Source: Lactonifactor sp. BIOML-A5 (GTDB lineage Bacteria > Bacillota > Clostridia > Lachnospirales > Lachnospiraceae). Taken from it: DNA of 49,312 nt. The first letter of the stretch is position 1, and each line of letters begins with the position of its first letter. The notes under the pieces were generated by a model. The model made no database searches, was not told the DNA's origin, and saw only the letters and a program-made list of their open reading frames with translations. The translations under genes were made by a program, and so were the position numbers. Below are positions 17,101 through 24,219 of the stretch, in pieces. The DNA is taken from positions 1 through 49,312 of the forward strand of contig NZ_WKYV01000032.1 in assembly GCF_009677585.1 (NCBI RefSeq). Direction: 5' to 3'.

Positions 17101-18128
17101 AAATTAATTATTTTTGCATATTGCTGGGGTACATAGAATCCATAGTAGACCAGATATTTGGGTGATATGGGAATATCCGGATCATAATTGGGATTCTCTG
17201 TGGTATAGGTTGTTGTCTTCCAGGCAGCACTGTCTGCATCCCCCAGATTTCCCTTGATCCCGGCCCGGGTATACTGAAAACTCTTGCCGTCCGCAAAAGC
17301 CGCACCAGTTACGTTTGTAAATTCCACATAGAAACTTTTTTCTCCGTTCCACCAGGTCTCTTCCTTAGTATCCTGAATGGTATTCATAGTAGGAATCTTT
17401 AGGGATGCGGCAGTCTCCCCTGCGGGAATACGCAAAACCCCTTTCTTTTCCTTATAATCCGTCCCTGCTTTTGCCAGACCGTCCATGGTCCTGTAGTCCA
17501 CATAAATCGTATGGCTGACCGCCTCAGGAATGGTTACATTGACGGTAAGTTCCTCCCCAGGATTCGCCGACGCAGACTCATCCACTGTAAGCTTCATATT
17601 ACGGTTAATCACTTTGGCTTCATTTTTAGATTTGATGGAAAGCTTTCCCTCGTTTAGCTGCATCAAAAGAGAAGAGATAGTAGCCTCCATCTCCGGTGTA
17701 TACTCCCCCGTATGTTCCGGGAAATATGTCTCCTGATACTTAGACAGCTCTTCCTCAATCCGGAGCATAGTCTGGACATTTTCCAGGGTCAGCTCCGTGC
17801 CGTCCACAGACACCTTCTTCTTAAGATCCACAGAATCTCCCTGCAGATACTCCTTAATCTCCTCCAGAGAATATTCCTTTTGATCCATAACAATTTTTGA
17901 TGTAATTGCGGATCCGTCCTCGTTAAATAAACCCAAATGTTCCAATATATATTTGGCATCCTGGGCATCAATCTCCTGACCTTCTTCCAGCTTCTTCAGC
18001 GTATCCCTGGCGTCAGCTTCCTGCGCCGTACTGCTGAAGGCTGCCAAAACTGAGTCAGACAGTGATGTAACGCCAATGATCACCGCCATCAGCATGGCCA
18101 GAAAACGCATTTTTCTTTTCCCTCTCAT
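8109..18128 (-). CDS. Giant multidomain cell-surface protein (3339 residues)
   Basis: This secreted, cell-wall-attached protein is of unknown ligand, probably an adhesin or matrix-type protein. Residues 1-29 are a signal peptide (basic start, hydrophobic core, SVLA-A cleavage). A helical part (about 35-170) is followed by a Calx-beta-like domain (about 178-283, with DGLAKAGTDY), a bacterial Ig-like BIG2 domain (about 730-795, WTSSNEEVA), a Gly-rich beta region (about 1520-1800), propeller-like repeats (about 2030-2280), CARDB-like (about 2355-2450) and cadherin-like (about 2695-2785) sandwiches, then Ig-like repeats (about 2810-3296). The C-terminus has ATGD (3307-3310), a 20-residue membrane span and RRKRKA, a degenerate sortase signal without LPxTG. 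AGGAGG precedes the ATG by 10 bp; a minus-strand TATAAT (18166-18171) is a possible -10 box. Domain limits are by eye. Confidence 0.9.
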   Translation of the reverse strand: MRGKRKMRFLAMLMAVIIGVTSLSDSVLAAFSSTAQEADARDTLKKLEEGQEIDAQDAKYILEHLGLFNEDGSAITSKIVMDQKEYSLEEIKEYLQGDSVDLKKKVSVDGTELTLENVQTMLRIEEELSKYQETYFPEHTGEYTPEMEATISSLLMQLNEGKLSIKSKNEAKVINRNMKLTVDESASANPGEELTVNVTIPEAVSHTIYVDYRTMDGLAKAGTDYKEKKGVLRIPAGETAASLKIPTMNTIQDTKEETWWNGEKSFYVEFTNVTGAAFADGKSFQYTRAGIKGNLGDADSAAWKTTTYTTENPNYDPDIPISPKYLVYYGFYVPQQYAKIINFLKGKMEGGNNAGQMFLDLGTLSEDKTSLKETWGSLSGFQYGSSEEDFVADLADSGLPEYLKNGGYKKEVGAQATMRYVSLDSITPICKPVTGTKATVRPAETDKTYYEGSMIPCILQTEGNVPLGGPVTILDDGSLRTDDGRRFGDSFSCLLTAEQYEKVTSMCKDKQTSQPNFDRADYSWSQEPGLGAEEMGKGTISFQGFDTANNKIDAAAPKYVQDYITGISVDKQSYDPGAAGEQTVTVTVTYDNNTPNDDWLWNDYANDFNKDGKESIDRLKVSLDGGATLYQLTPSLDDKNDPVKDGKLTAQIPLPYNTGGEERTYRAELFLMPGADAITDPPITGVKTDYSCLMGDNHLAEFKVKPVTLIKEGELELGELPDGNVLYMVQEEATQLTCNVTTENPTFPGVEWTSSNEEVALINRTTGVITPKAEGEVQFTATAYNRKAAPAVSIETPVMTVVNDGPPAIAVPKGMNIVHARKNSKAAIYWMSNLNGKENNQIYTVDLYEGDYTDKAAPLPEKDKIIKSYEFTETVTGEIEENVLTKVSKDGLPTYTFVVHTPSPDNPEKVLTGRGGIIVAPIPASVRLTAPESLYVVDKETESFPVSWTLADTEEDYEFQLSVKKNGEEMKTVTEGTSTSFSIDAVGKQDLKDVYTVTAKVRNKGTENDLWSTDSYMVQAYRDGAFAFDVEGEKVEDGGTVTINNEDRIAVLKKYDGDWTDADSDAIVNMNREISLDKSVKILDGNIWNMAADRFAWSSGDSSVMPLYRKDSNGYTNVEKLASPYQAPDREFMMSGKQDGTATVKAVHSRTGREIQLTAELTTLKDKLYLFQFTPMQETTFTYVRKDGKTVTLHTNDKGQAAVYDPDGIQNPVEARSGSEKTTLYLGTTQADTLVSSEKDKGRNELYPVNYITLDEAAHVKLYLKDEKGDPYTGKITYTGGLYKNGKYCPLVQNGGTDNRLEATLGKDGELELFYDVSKFYSEDEDPHTQLIAGDYLKFVYDIRTSGDTYLPQILTVDSYSKARQASFGDSIINLKKNTDTSKKAYISAQAVAYPKNGSISILDRKDAIGCSTQYPSVSLETEMLCWGLDTASDFQCSLIDEEQKKMGRQEYKVEKYPFTDFIVASNTTPIDENAGIAQGSSKRLTAQLYQEGKMVRSVPLSFQVTNMIGIDVTQEKQFKPFTVDVNLKQGTAGNASSQGGEVASKGLSKFNTGLDTPFFKLTVTPTVDPFVFHAFAGYDIDLLGMDTDMVMNPVDCDTTGANASAFVAAIMGDGSTLKDRFQNKMNKTMSKPGDTDFGGRAAGYMAGDIIYNTETHSFEFVVTDSGFTLGGKLGYHWTFNSVVGFVPITAEFALGAAIELDYKAMGAYSEETNKFGSDILTTLRVNAYLRAFAGFGFDVAIVALKIGMFGQINMEHYSQFLSRTYRKTDKQLQGHRTELTGIIGIEFILKVFFIKYRKTLASTNLPSLTFYNGRWDEIQNWIAQSGLPDWGGNITPKAMMLSEDGALTEVANSISLEDRSYLNRAAPFSLEDNHASADILQAPTYPYGYPLVTRDGELTVALSDQGSSDLNETRVYWSSGSVAPSQEIPVEWKAEEETDTSDLEILMPNYQGSADESNSKDAKTGSAVKTPDSNVSLSGTGSFAVAAWEKLRGPVTMDQEGEYSSKEASLAASQMMNDTEIVASVYDGSKWTSTRLTNNKNADMAPQAAVNGSNAVVIYRSMASSNLDDPLSNDVMDELWYSRYSGGTWSEPAPLYRETNGTISALEAVMDGDGNTGITFTVKRDDISSEEEVSDTFFMGLNADDTITDSVRLTLGEGTNENAKITTARIDGRNQFITAWYQNQYDEDLDSAIGDICFKVLDSNGVVKTDFPDSLSRMNTNSDMAIGSKFEFVKTTGDSLKDTGLAWAASDITPREDSLEEVEKDLLYVSMFKDTENGIVMTPGAVAADPGDYTSVDSFTVWTKDGRTLESMLLGTYYDSSNASLATVYEGQPVNTAEDTSLLMKGSTSLGNSITVDHVSFENEALRKGTLLPLSFYVVNGGCETVQKIKVTAGDTVLAEQKVSLLPGNDMIINGSYPVPAEEGANIADLEYKLTATFENGSESTEGTVVLGTPDAGITANDVNILKEQEEQREFQLQFYNDSANALAKTGYNVKLGFYKSSGADVAADVKLLSEAKETQEPMGTGVYQLTPEQVALMDKDGLSMNFSYQLTEADTLPLNLYAKVWLEDENGDQVMDRNVLNNDKVIKFQDLVDKNNGNQFLVENDVSVQGDTAQATVTVKNLARTRAENLNILSGLYDESGKLLETKYLAEAQDELLNLDEEGVGTKVLTFEQPGAFVRSTVLHQNFDKADASLQSLTADEVTFETAFDPDSQEYKGKAENLTNTVITAIGSHPEAAVTINGQSAQNGTLQVPLTFGENIITVEVTPAEEGMSPRTYKLIIYNEEVKSTGYLTLQRTGDQPEIQWYGTPVSYKIGLPEGIEDKGFVSYRFTTDSGKTWSEELSWKEGKDNLIEITGEGVYDNQISVRLFREDGSYLESSPVSVKLDLTPPVITEVTYEKLDADGSVIPEGTKDANWNGDLRILVHTSDTLSGIKKVMGVMEEEPKTEYTAQMQEEGIYSFTVSPSYRGNILLTSEDEAGNTVKNSVRVNVDNKVPVGLLFETKVSETEPTADPVTVEIKTIHPDMAADSIEYSIGDEEHWKDYKEPLVIEENTVIFYRAKDTSGNQTETQTLTIANIDKNRPILKLTISGDPEGWNAGDVMVTAANEGKILGEPEFYYREKDGTKDSGQWKQIEADEEKTYRVAFTEEGEKTWEFKAVSPAGIESEIKDAVIRIDRTLPEGVLKIGTESWDKLQAKSGKTIQRGSNPSMRITSRDELSGIRSVEYAVSSQRITDVSKMGEAEGFTWKAYRSSADVPLNKDKVTIVYARITDKAGNVTYLSSDDYKYVKSTNVISKIKDVLTGSIATGDAAPIALFVILLLAAAGGIIVLIVRRKRKA

Positions 18129-18245
18129 GTCTTCTTTTCCTCCTGTCTTATACCTATATAGATTTATTATATCATGATAGAAAAGGTTTAAAATCTACCA
18201 AATACGCAGGATTTATGCCCATTCAGGAAGTTAAAAAGGAAAAAA

Positions 18246-18278
18246 GGGGACGTGTTCCTTCTGCGAGGAACACGTCCC
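18246..18278 (+). repeat. REP-like palindrome copy B, terminator of the punA-polA-UPF0210 gene cluster
   Basis: GGGACGTGTTCCT (18247-18259), loop TCTGCG, then AGGAACACGTCCC (18266-18278): a perfect 13-bp stem whose core is identical to copy A at 8055-8096 but inverted. Read on the minus strand it is followed by T6-CC-T5 and lies 52 bp past the UPF0210 stop, a good terminator. The adjacent 18291-18321 stretch (GGGTGTCCC ... CTGTCCCC) looks like a second, decayed unit of the same kind of element. Confidence 0.83.
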
Positions 18279-18330
18279 AAAATAGAAGAAGGGTGTCCCA
18301 TTTTCAGACTGCCCTGTCCCCTTTTGTATT

Positions 18331-19695
18331 TTAATTTTTAAAGCTGTGTATGGGCGCCGGGATTCTTCCTCCCCGGTTTACAAAGGCTTCGCAGGAATAC
18401 TGGTTTACCGGCATAACTGGTGCATATCCCAGCAGACCCCCGAATTCCACGGTATCACCCACGGTTTTCCCAATCACAGGGATCAGCCTTACTGCTGTAG
18501 TCTTCTGATTCACCATACCAATGGCACACTCATCTGCTATAATCCCGGATATGGTAGATGCCTTAGTATCTCCCGGTATGGCTATCATATCCAGCCCTAC
18601 GGAGCAAACGCAGGTCATTGCCTCCAATTTTTCCAGGGTGAGGGCATTGGCCAGCACTGCATCGATCATGCCCTGGTCCTCGCTTACGGGAATAAATGCC
18701 CCGCTTAAGCCTCCTACATAGGAGGATGCCATTACCCCGCCTTTTTTTACCTGGTCATTAAGAAGGGCCAGGGCTGCTGTGGTTCCCGGTGCCCCGGCGT
18801 ATTCCAGGCCGATTTCCTGAAGAATCTCTGCCACGCTGTCCCCCACAGCCGGAGTCGGCGCCAGAGACAGATCGATGATGCCAAATGGTATCCCCATCTT
18901 TCTGGATGCTTCCTGAGCTACCAGCTGACCTACTCTCGTGACCTTAAAAGCGGTTTTCTTAATTGTCTCACACAGCACCTCAAAGTCTTTTCCCCGCACA
19001 GCTTCCAGTGCGGTCTTCACAACCCCAGGTCCGCTGACGCCTACATTGATGATGGCATCTGCCTCTGTGACGCCGTGGAATGCCCCTGCCATAAAGGGAT
19101 TGTCATCCGGTGCATTGCAGAATACCACCAGCTTGGCGCATCCCAGGGAGTCCTGCTCTTTGGTATACTCTGCGGTTTCCAGGATAATCTCACCCATAAG
19201 CTTAACCGCATCCATATTGATTCCTGTCTTGGTGGAGCCCAGGTTCACGGAACTGCATACCCGCTCTGTCACTGAAAGGGCCTTTGGAATAGACCGGATG
19301 AGCATCTCGTCAGCAGGAGTCATCCCTTTGGACACCAGAGCAGAGTATCCCCCGATAAAATTCACTCCCACCTCTTTTGCCACTTGATCCAGCGTCTGCG
19401 CAAGTGTCACAAAATCCTCCGGCGTTTTGCAGGCGGCGGCCCCCACAAGGGAGATCGGGGTGATGGAAATTCTTTTATTTACAATGGGAATCCCGTATTC
19501 TTTTTCAATCTCATCCCCTGTGCTTACCAGATTTCTGGCCAAACGGGAGATTTTCTCATACACCTTCCGGTTTACCTCCTCCAGACTGGAATCGATACAG
19601 TCCAGAAGGCTGATGCCAAGTGTAATGGTACGTACATCCAGATTCTCCTGTTCGATCATCTTGTTGGTTTCATGTACTTCAAATATATTAATCAT
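18331..19695 (-). CDS. UPF0210 (DUF711) family protein
   Basis: This 454-residue, probably cytoplasmic protein belongs to a conserved family of unknown function. The full length matches the family. Conserved stretches include [14 protein letters not shown] (20-33), [18 protein letters not shown] (about 111-128), [18 protein letters not shown] (about 147-164), [14 protein letters not shown] and the C-terminal [12 protein letters not shown]. These Gly-rich loops recall enzymes with a glycyl-radical-like barrel, but I see no catalytic signature I can name. It follows the ACT protein gene by 38 bp; the two families occur together across Firmicutes, so the ACT protein may be its regulatory subunit. 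GGAAGGA precedes the ATG. Confidence 0.88.
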   Translation of the reverse strand: MINIFEVHETNKMIEQENLDVRTITLGISLLDCIDSSLEEVNRKVYEKISRLARNLVSTGDEIEKEYGIPIVNKRISITPISLVGAAACKTPEDFVTLAQTLDQVAKEVGVNFIGGYSALVSKGMTPADEMLIRSIPKALSVTERVCSSVNLGSTKTGINMDAVKLMGEIILETAEYTKEQDSLGCAKLVVFCNAPDDNPFMAGAFHGVTEADAIINVGVSGPGVVKTALEAVRGKDFEVLCETIKKTAFKVTRVGQLVAQEASRKMGIPFGIIDLSLAPTPAVGDSVAEILQEIGLEYAGAPGTTAALALLNDQVKKGGVMASSYVGGLSGAFIPVSEDQGMIDAVLANALTLEKLEAMTCVCSVGLDMIAIPGDTKASTISGIIADECAIGMVNQKTTAVRLIPVIGKTVGDTVEFGGLLGYAPVMPVNQYSCEAFVNRGGRIPAPIHSFKN

Positions 19696-19733
19696 GTACT
19701 TATCCTTCCTTTGTCAATCCTGCATCTTCCGTC

Positions 19734-20006
19734 TCAGATCCGGTGCATTTTGTTAAAAATATCCTCATGCTGGCAGCGAATCATAACACCGATCTCTTCT
19801 CCCACCTTTTCCAGTTCTTTTCCCATCTCCCCGATCTCTTTGGGAGATTTGGTCGCGTCTGTAATCATCATCATATTAAAAAATCCATCCAGAATTGTCT
19901 GGGAGATGTCCAGAATATTTACCTGATTTTCCGCAAGGTACGTACATACTTTTGCAATAATTCCAACCGTATCTTTTCCTACTACAGTAATAATGGTTTT
20001 TTTCAT
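19734..20006 (-). CDS. ACT domain protein (UPF0237)
   Basis: This 90-residue protein is a single ACT domain. It starts KKTIITVVGKDTVGIIAKVC, the usual first strand and helix with the ligand-loop glycine, followed by NILDISQTILDGFFNMMMI. ACT domains bind amino acids or other small ligands and dimerise. No enzymatic part is present, so it should act as a sensor or partner protein, most likely of the UPF0210 protein encoded 38 bp downstream. GGAGG precedes the ATG. The ligand is unknown; GcvR-like signalling has been suggested for similar proteins, but nothing here proves it. Confidence 0.9.
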   Translation of the reverse strand: MKKTIITVVGKDTVGIIAKVCTYLAENQVNILDISQTILDGFFNMMMITDATKSPKEIGEMGKELEKVGEEIGVMIRCQHEDIFNKMHRI

Positions 20007-20035
20007 TTTTTCACATCCTCCTATGTATGAAAGCT

Positions 20036-20833
20036 TTAAAAGCAGATCATTTCTGATGCCTGTTCCCTGTGTGCCACCTGTATGGGGAAATCTTTGGAGT
20101 GATAAGGATTATCCCCCATGGTCACCTCCGCGCATACAGTTTCATAAGCCAGTTTCTCGTAGTTATTCTCTTTGCTCAGATGTCCCAGCATCACAGACTT
20201 CAGGTTGTCGTGGAGCAGCTCACACAGAAGCCGCCCGGCCAGCTCGTTGGACAGATGTCCCCGCTCTCCCAGTATCCTCCGTTTCAGATAGTAGGGATAC
20301 GGCCCCACCTGAAGCATATTCACATCATGATTTGCCTCCAAAAGCAGCACATCCGATCCGGCCAGCTTTTCCACAATATAGTCCGTGTATTTTCCCAGGT
20401 CCGTGGCAATCCCCACAGACTTGTCCTGATGGCGGATCCTATATCCCACAGGCTGGGCTGCATCATGGGAAATAGTAAACGGCTCTACCTTCAAATCCTC
20501 TATCTCAAAATTCTCATCCGCCTCAATGGGACGGAAAATGCCTTCCGGCAGTTTTCCCAGGGAACTGCATCTTTTAATCTCTTCAATGGTTCCCGGCGTA
20601 GCGTACACAGGCACTTCATACTTCCGTACAAATACTCCAAGTCCCTTGATATGGTCCGAGTGCTCATGGGTAACCAGAATCCCGTTCACATCCCGCCCTG
20701 TCATATCAATGGTGTTGAGCCCTTCCTCTACTTTTTTCTTGCTGATGCCCACATCTACCAGCAGGGTAGTTTTGTCACTGCCTACACAGATACAGTTCCC
20801 GCTGCTGCCGCTGGCTATACTACATAGTTTCAT
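20036..20833 (-). CDS. MBL-fold metallo-hydrolase, YycJ/WalJ type
   Basis: This 265-residue metallo-beta-lactamase fold hydrolase has the metal motif THEHSDH (55-61, ligands H56, H58, D60, H61) and the N-terminal ASGSSGN stretch characteristic of the YycJ (WalJ) group. Further His and Asp residues (SHDAAQPVGY, ATDLGKY, GHLSKEN) complete the two-metal site. YycJ proteins are thought to be cytoplasmic nucleases or phosphodiesterases linked to cell-wall or DNA-repair functions; the substrate here is unknown. Unlike in Bacilli, it is not beside walRK but follows coaE, overlapping it by 14 bp, with AAGGA inside coaE as its ribosome site. Confidence 0.88.
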   Translation of the reverse strand: MKLCSIASGSSGNCICVGSDKTTLLVDVGISKKKVEEGLNTIDMTGRDVNGILVTHEHSDHIKGLGVFVRKYEVPVYATPGTIEEIKRCSSLGKLPEGIFRPIEADENFEIEDLKVEPFTISHDAAQPVGYRIRHQDKSVGIATDLGKYTDYIVEKLAGSDVLLLEANHDVNMLQVGPYPYYLKRRILGERGHLSNELAGRLLCELLHDNLKSVMLGHLSKENNYEKLAYETVCAEVTMGDNPYHSKDFPIQVAHREQASEMICF

Positions 20834-21419
20834 ATTTTCTCATCCTTCGGTCGATTTGTAAATGGGTATGCTCCACATCCTCGCTGTTGTAAAGTACAAA
20901 GTCTGCGGCAGCTTCATATTCATCATCGCTGAGCTGATTGGCCAGAATCTCGTCGATTCTCTGATCTGTATACCCCCGGTCATTCCGCAGGCGCTCTCTG
21001 CGCACCTGAGGCTCACAGTATACCACCCAGAGCTCATCGTAGATTTCATCGTATTTTTCCTCTATCAGCAGAGCTGCCTCTATAAAAAAGTAAGGCACAT
21101 CTTCTTTTCTTGCCCTGGCCACTTCCCTTTTTATGTATTCCTTCACCGCCGGGTGGATAATACCATCCAGCCGGTCCAGCATCTCTCTTTTCTGAAATAC
21201 AATCTCTGCAATCTTCATTCTGTCCAGAGTGCCGTCTTCCATCACAATCCACTCTCCGAACAGCTCAATTACTTCCTGATAGCAGTCACCGCCGGGAAGC
21301 ATCAGGAGATACCCCACTTCATCTGCCTGCACCACTCTGGCGTCATAATTCTCTTCAATATAGTTCAGCACGGAACTTTTTCCGGAGCCCACGCCTCCGG
21401 AGATTCCAATCACTCTCAT
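20820..21419 (-). CDS. coaE: Dephospho-CoA kinase
   Basis: CoaE phosphorylates the ribose 3'-hydroxyl of dephospho-CoA with ATP, the last step of CoA synthesis. The 199-residue protein has Walker A GGVGSGKS at 8-15, VVQADEVG near 32-39 (the usual DAD-type motif), DGIIHPAVKEYI near 85-96, and a PYFFIEAALLIEE lid region. The start at 21419 is fixed by GGAGGAGG 7 bp upstream; the frame is open 69 bp further, but that part encodes an Arg/Pro-rich peptide with no site. It overlaps the downstream hydrolase gene by 14 bp and follows polA by 104 bp, a common polA-coaE order in Firmicutes. Confidence 0.95.
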   Translation of the reverse strand: MRVIGISGGVGSGKSSVLNYIEENYDARVVQADEVGYLLMLPGGDCYQEVIELFGEWIVMEDGTLDRMKIAEIVFQKREMLDRLDGIIHPAVKEYIKREVARARKEDVPYFFIEAALLIEEKYDEIYDELWVVYCEPQVRRERLRNDRGYTDQRIDEILANQLSDDEYEAAADFVLYNSEDVEHTHLQIDRRMRKYETM

Positions 21420-21523
21420 ACGCTTCCTCCTCCTGCCGGGGTGCCCCACCCTTCCCGGTTTCGGACACCCACGAAAGCATTTTATCATAAGTTACAGCGG
21501 AATTCTACCTTTATTTCACGTCC

Positions 21524-24169
21524 CTATTTGGCCTCATACCAGTTTCTTCCGGTATGCATATCTATCTCCAGAGACACTGCCAGGTCCGCAGCCTGCTTCA
21601 TTTCCTTTTCCAGGATACGGGACACCTCCTCCAGTTCTTCCTCATACACTTCCAAAAGGAGTTCATCGTGAACCTGCAGAACCAGCCTTGTCCTCAGTTT
21701 TCTCTCCTTAAGGGCCTCATTGACCCGAATCATAGCAATCTTTATAATATCCGCGGCAGTTCCCTGAATAGGCGCATTCATGGCCACCCGCTCCCCAAAG
21801 GATCTCTGCATAAAATTACTGGACTTAAGCTCCGGAACCGGACGCCTTCTTCCGAACAGGGTGGTCACATACCCCTGCTCCTTTCCCTGCTTTACCAGGC
21901 CATCCAGAAACCCTTTGATTTTGGGGTACGTCTCAAAATAATTCTCTATATACTGGGCAGCTTCTTTTCTCGTAATACTCAGGTCCTGACTCAGGCCAAA
22001 GGAACTGATGCCGTATACGATTCCAAAGTTCACTGCCTTGGCATTGCGTCTCTGAAGATCCGTCACCTGGTCAAAGGGTACGTGAAAGACCTGAGAGGCT
22101 GTCATGCGGTGAATATCCTGGGCTTCGCTGTAAGCCTGTATCAGTTTTTCATCCCCGGACATATGGGCCAGCACCCGCAGCTCAATCTGGGAATAGTCTG
22201 CGTCCAGAAAGATACAGCCCTCCCTGGGCACAAATACCTTTCGAATCAGGCGCCCAAGCTCCATGCGCACCGGAATATTCTGAAGATTGGGCTCTGTGCT
22301 GCTGATGCGCCCCGTTGCCGTTATCGTCTGGTTAAAATTCGAGTGGATCCTTCCATCCTCACCAATATAATTTGCCAGCCCGTCCGCATAGGTGGACTTT
22401 AGCTTAGTCAGCTGGCGGTACTCCAGAATATCCGCAACCACAGAGTGATCCGGCGCCAGTTTGTCCAGGACATCAGCAGCCGTGGAATAGCCGGTCTTCG
22501 TCTTCTTCCCCCCGGGAAGCTGCATCTTCTCAAAAAGGATAACCCCCAGCTGTTTGGGAGAATTGATATTGAATTCCTCCCCCGCTTTCTGGTAAATAAT
22601 ACTCTCCAGCTCTTTGATCCTGACCTCCAGACGGCTTCCGTACTCCTTCAGTTCCTCCCCTTCCACCTGGATCCCTGCTGCTTCCATGTCATGAAGTGTG
22701 AATAACAGAGGCATCTCCATCTCGCGGAAAAGGGAAAGCATCCCTGTCTCCTCCAGAGCTTTTGTCAAAGGCTCTATACCGGCCAGCGCCACATACGCCA
22801 TGTAGCAGCAGCTCACAGTCACTTCCTCTTCTTTCTCCTCCAGCCCTTTTTTATAGGAAACTTTTCCCAGCAAATCTTCCCGGGCAGGCACCATAAGTCC
22901 AAGGTACTCCTTGGCAATATCGTCGTAGGTATAGGCGGATTTCAGAGGATTCAGAAGGTAGGCGGCGATTCCTCCGTCGAACATCCTGGTGTGTTCTTCA
23001 ATCTGTATCTTACTGAGCATCTCCTTCACATTCAGAGAAGCTGTCTGCCCAGCCCCCCTGCAGATCCCTTCCAGCTGTTCCAGAAGATATCTTTCTGTGA
23101 GAAATCCCTCCACAGGGAAAAATGCTGCTTCTGTCTTCTCCGTTTCTCCCAGGGCCACTCCAAGACCCAAAACCTCTCCCTTCTCCAGAAGAAGGTGCAC
23201 TCCGGCCCGGTCAGCTTTTTTTGCCTTAGACAAAAAGGCATCTGCCTGTGAGAGATCGGTAATCCTCTGAAAATGCTCCTCTGCCTGATTTTTAGATGAG
23301 GGACTCTCAAAGCGGTTTAAAAGGTTTTTGAACTCTAATTCCTTAAACCATTCATAGGCCTCCTGGGTAAACAAATCCTTCAGTCTGGCCTCCTCAAAGC
23401 TGTAATCCAGGGGACAGTCTGTACAGATGGTTGCCAGTTCCTTGCTCAGCTTAGCCAGGTCGTAGTGTTCCTTTAAGGATTCCTTTGCCTTGTTGGGCTT
23501 GACTTCTTCCACATGGGCATAGGCATTTTCAATGGTCCCATACTCCAGCAGAATCTTAGTGGCTGTTTTTTCCCCTACCCCCGGTATACCCGGTATGTTG
23601 TCGGAAGAATCACCCATAAGGGCCTTTAGCTCAATGATCTGGGGCGGCGTCAGCTGATAAGCCTCCAGCACCCCCCTGTCGTCATAGTCCTCTACGGTTG
23701 TCTTGCCCCCTCTGGTCTTGGGAATCCGGATTTTCACGTGCTCCGTTGCCAGCTGCAGCAGATCCCGGTCTCCTGAAAGCACGGTGACATCCATACCTGC
23801 CGCCTCTCCCTTTCTGGCCAGAGTGCCAAGGATATCATCTGCCTCGTAGCCCTCCCTGGAGACAATCGTTACTCCCATAGCCTCCAGGACATCCCTGATA
23901 ATGGGAACCTGCTCCCTCAGTTCCTGGGGCATAGGCTTTCTCGTCCCTTTGTAAGCCTCATACATATTGTGCCGGAAAGTAGGTGCGTGTTCATCAAAGG
24001 CAACGGTCAGATACTGGGCATTCTCCTCTTCCAGTGTCTTAAATAATATGGTTAAAAAGCCGTAGATGGCATTGGTGTGCAGCCCCTCCGCGTTGGTAAG
24101 ATCCGGCAGGCCGTAAAAAGCCCTGTTCAGTATACTGTGTCCGTCAATTAGTAAAATTTTTTCACTCAT
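21524..24169 (-). CDS. polA: DNA polymerase I
   Basis: PolA fills gaps and removes RNA primers during replication and repair. The 881-residue protein has an N-terminal 5'-3' nuclease domain (about 1-290; YEADD 108-112, SGDRD 132-136, GDSSDNIPGIPGVG 186-199), a middle domain (about 300-480) and the polymerase domain. Motif A is DADYSQIELR (656-665, D658), motif B RRNAKAVNFGIVYG (707-720), motif C HDE at 834-836. The middle domain lacks the DxE and other acidic residues of an active 3'-5' exonuclease, as in Taq and Bacillus PolA, so proofreading is probably absent. AGGAG precedes the ATG. It lies 50 bp after punA and 104 bp before coaE. Confidence 0.98.
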   Translation of the reverse strand: MSEKILLIDGHSILNRAFYGLPDLTNAEGLHTNAIYGFLTILFKTLEEENAQYLTVAFDEHAPTFRHNMYEAYKGTRKPMPQELREQVPIIRDVLEAMGVTIVSREGYEADDILGTLARKGEAAGMDVTVLSGDRDLLQLATEHVKIRIPKTRGGKTTVEDYDDRGVLEAYQLTPPQIIELKALMGDSSDNIPGIPGVGEKTATKILLEYGTIENAYAHVEEVKPNKAKESLKEHYDLAKLSKELATICTDCPLDYSFEEARLKDLFTQEAYEWFKELEFKNLLNRFESPSSKNQAEEHFQRITDLSQADAFLSKAKKADRAGVHLLLEKGEVLGLGVALGETEKTEAAFFPVEGFLTERYLLEQLEGICRGAGQTASLNVKEMLSKIQIEEHTRMFDGGIAAYLLNPLKSAYTYDDIAKEYLGLMVPAREDLLGKVSYKKGLEEKEEEVTVSCCYMAYVALAGIEPLTKALEETGMLSLFREMEMPLLFTLHDMEAAGIQVEGEELKEYGSRLEVRIKELESIIYQKAGEEFNINSPKQLGVILFEKMQLPGGKKTKTGYSTAADVLDKLAPDHSVVADILEYRQLTKLKSTYADGLANYIGEDGRIHSNFNQTITATGRISSTEPNLQNIPVRMELGRLIRKVFVPREGCIFLDADYSQIELRVLAHMSGDEKLIQAYSEAQDIHRMTASQVFHVPFDQVTDLQRRNAKAVNFGIVYGISSFGLSQDLSITRKEAAQYIENYFETYPKIKGFLDGLVKQGKEQGYVTTLFGRRRPVPELKSSNFMQRSFGERVAMNAPIQGTAADIIKIAMIRVNEALKERKLRTRLVLQVHDELLLEVYEEELEEVSRILEKEMKQAADLAVSLEIDMHTGRNWYEAK

Positions 24170-24219
24170 AAGTTCTCCTATAATCTGTCTGGTTTTATTT
24201 TCTGATACACTCTTTTCTT

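Noticed and set aside
8109..18128. Many antisense open frames inside the giant gene
   Set aside because: They lack ribosome sites and domains, and follow from codon composition of the 10-kb gene.
8055..18278. The giant gene as an invertible DNA segment
   Set aside because: The inverted repeats are only about 32 bp, both act as terminators, and no site-specific recombinase gene is in the window; kept only as a weak alternative.
21430..21480. Inverted repeat GGGTGTCC/GGCACCCC between polA and coaE as a terminator
   Set aside because: Pairing is poor, there is no T run, and the genes are in the usual polA-coaE order.
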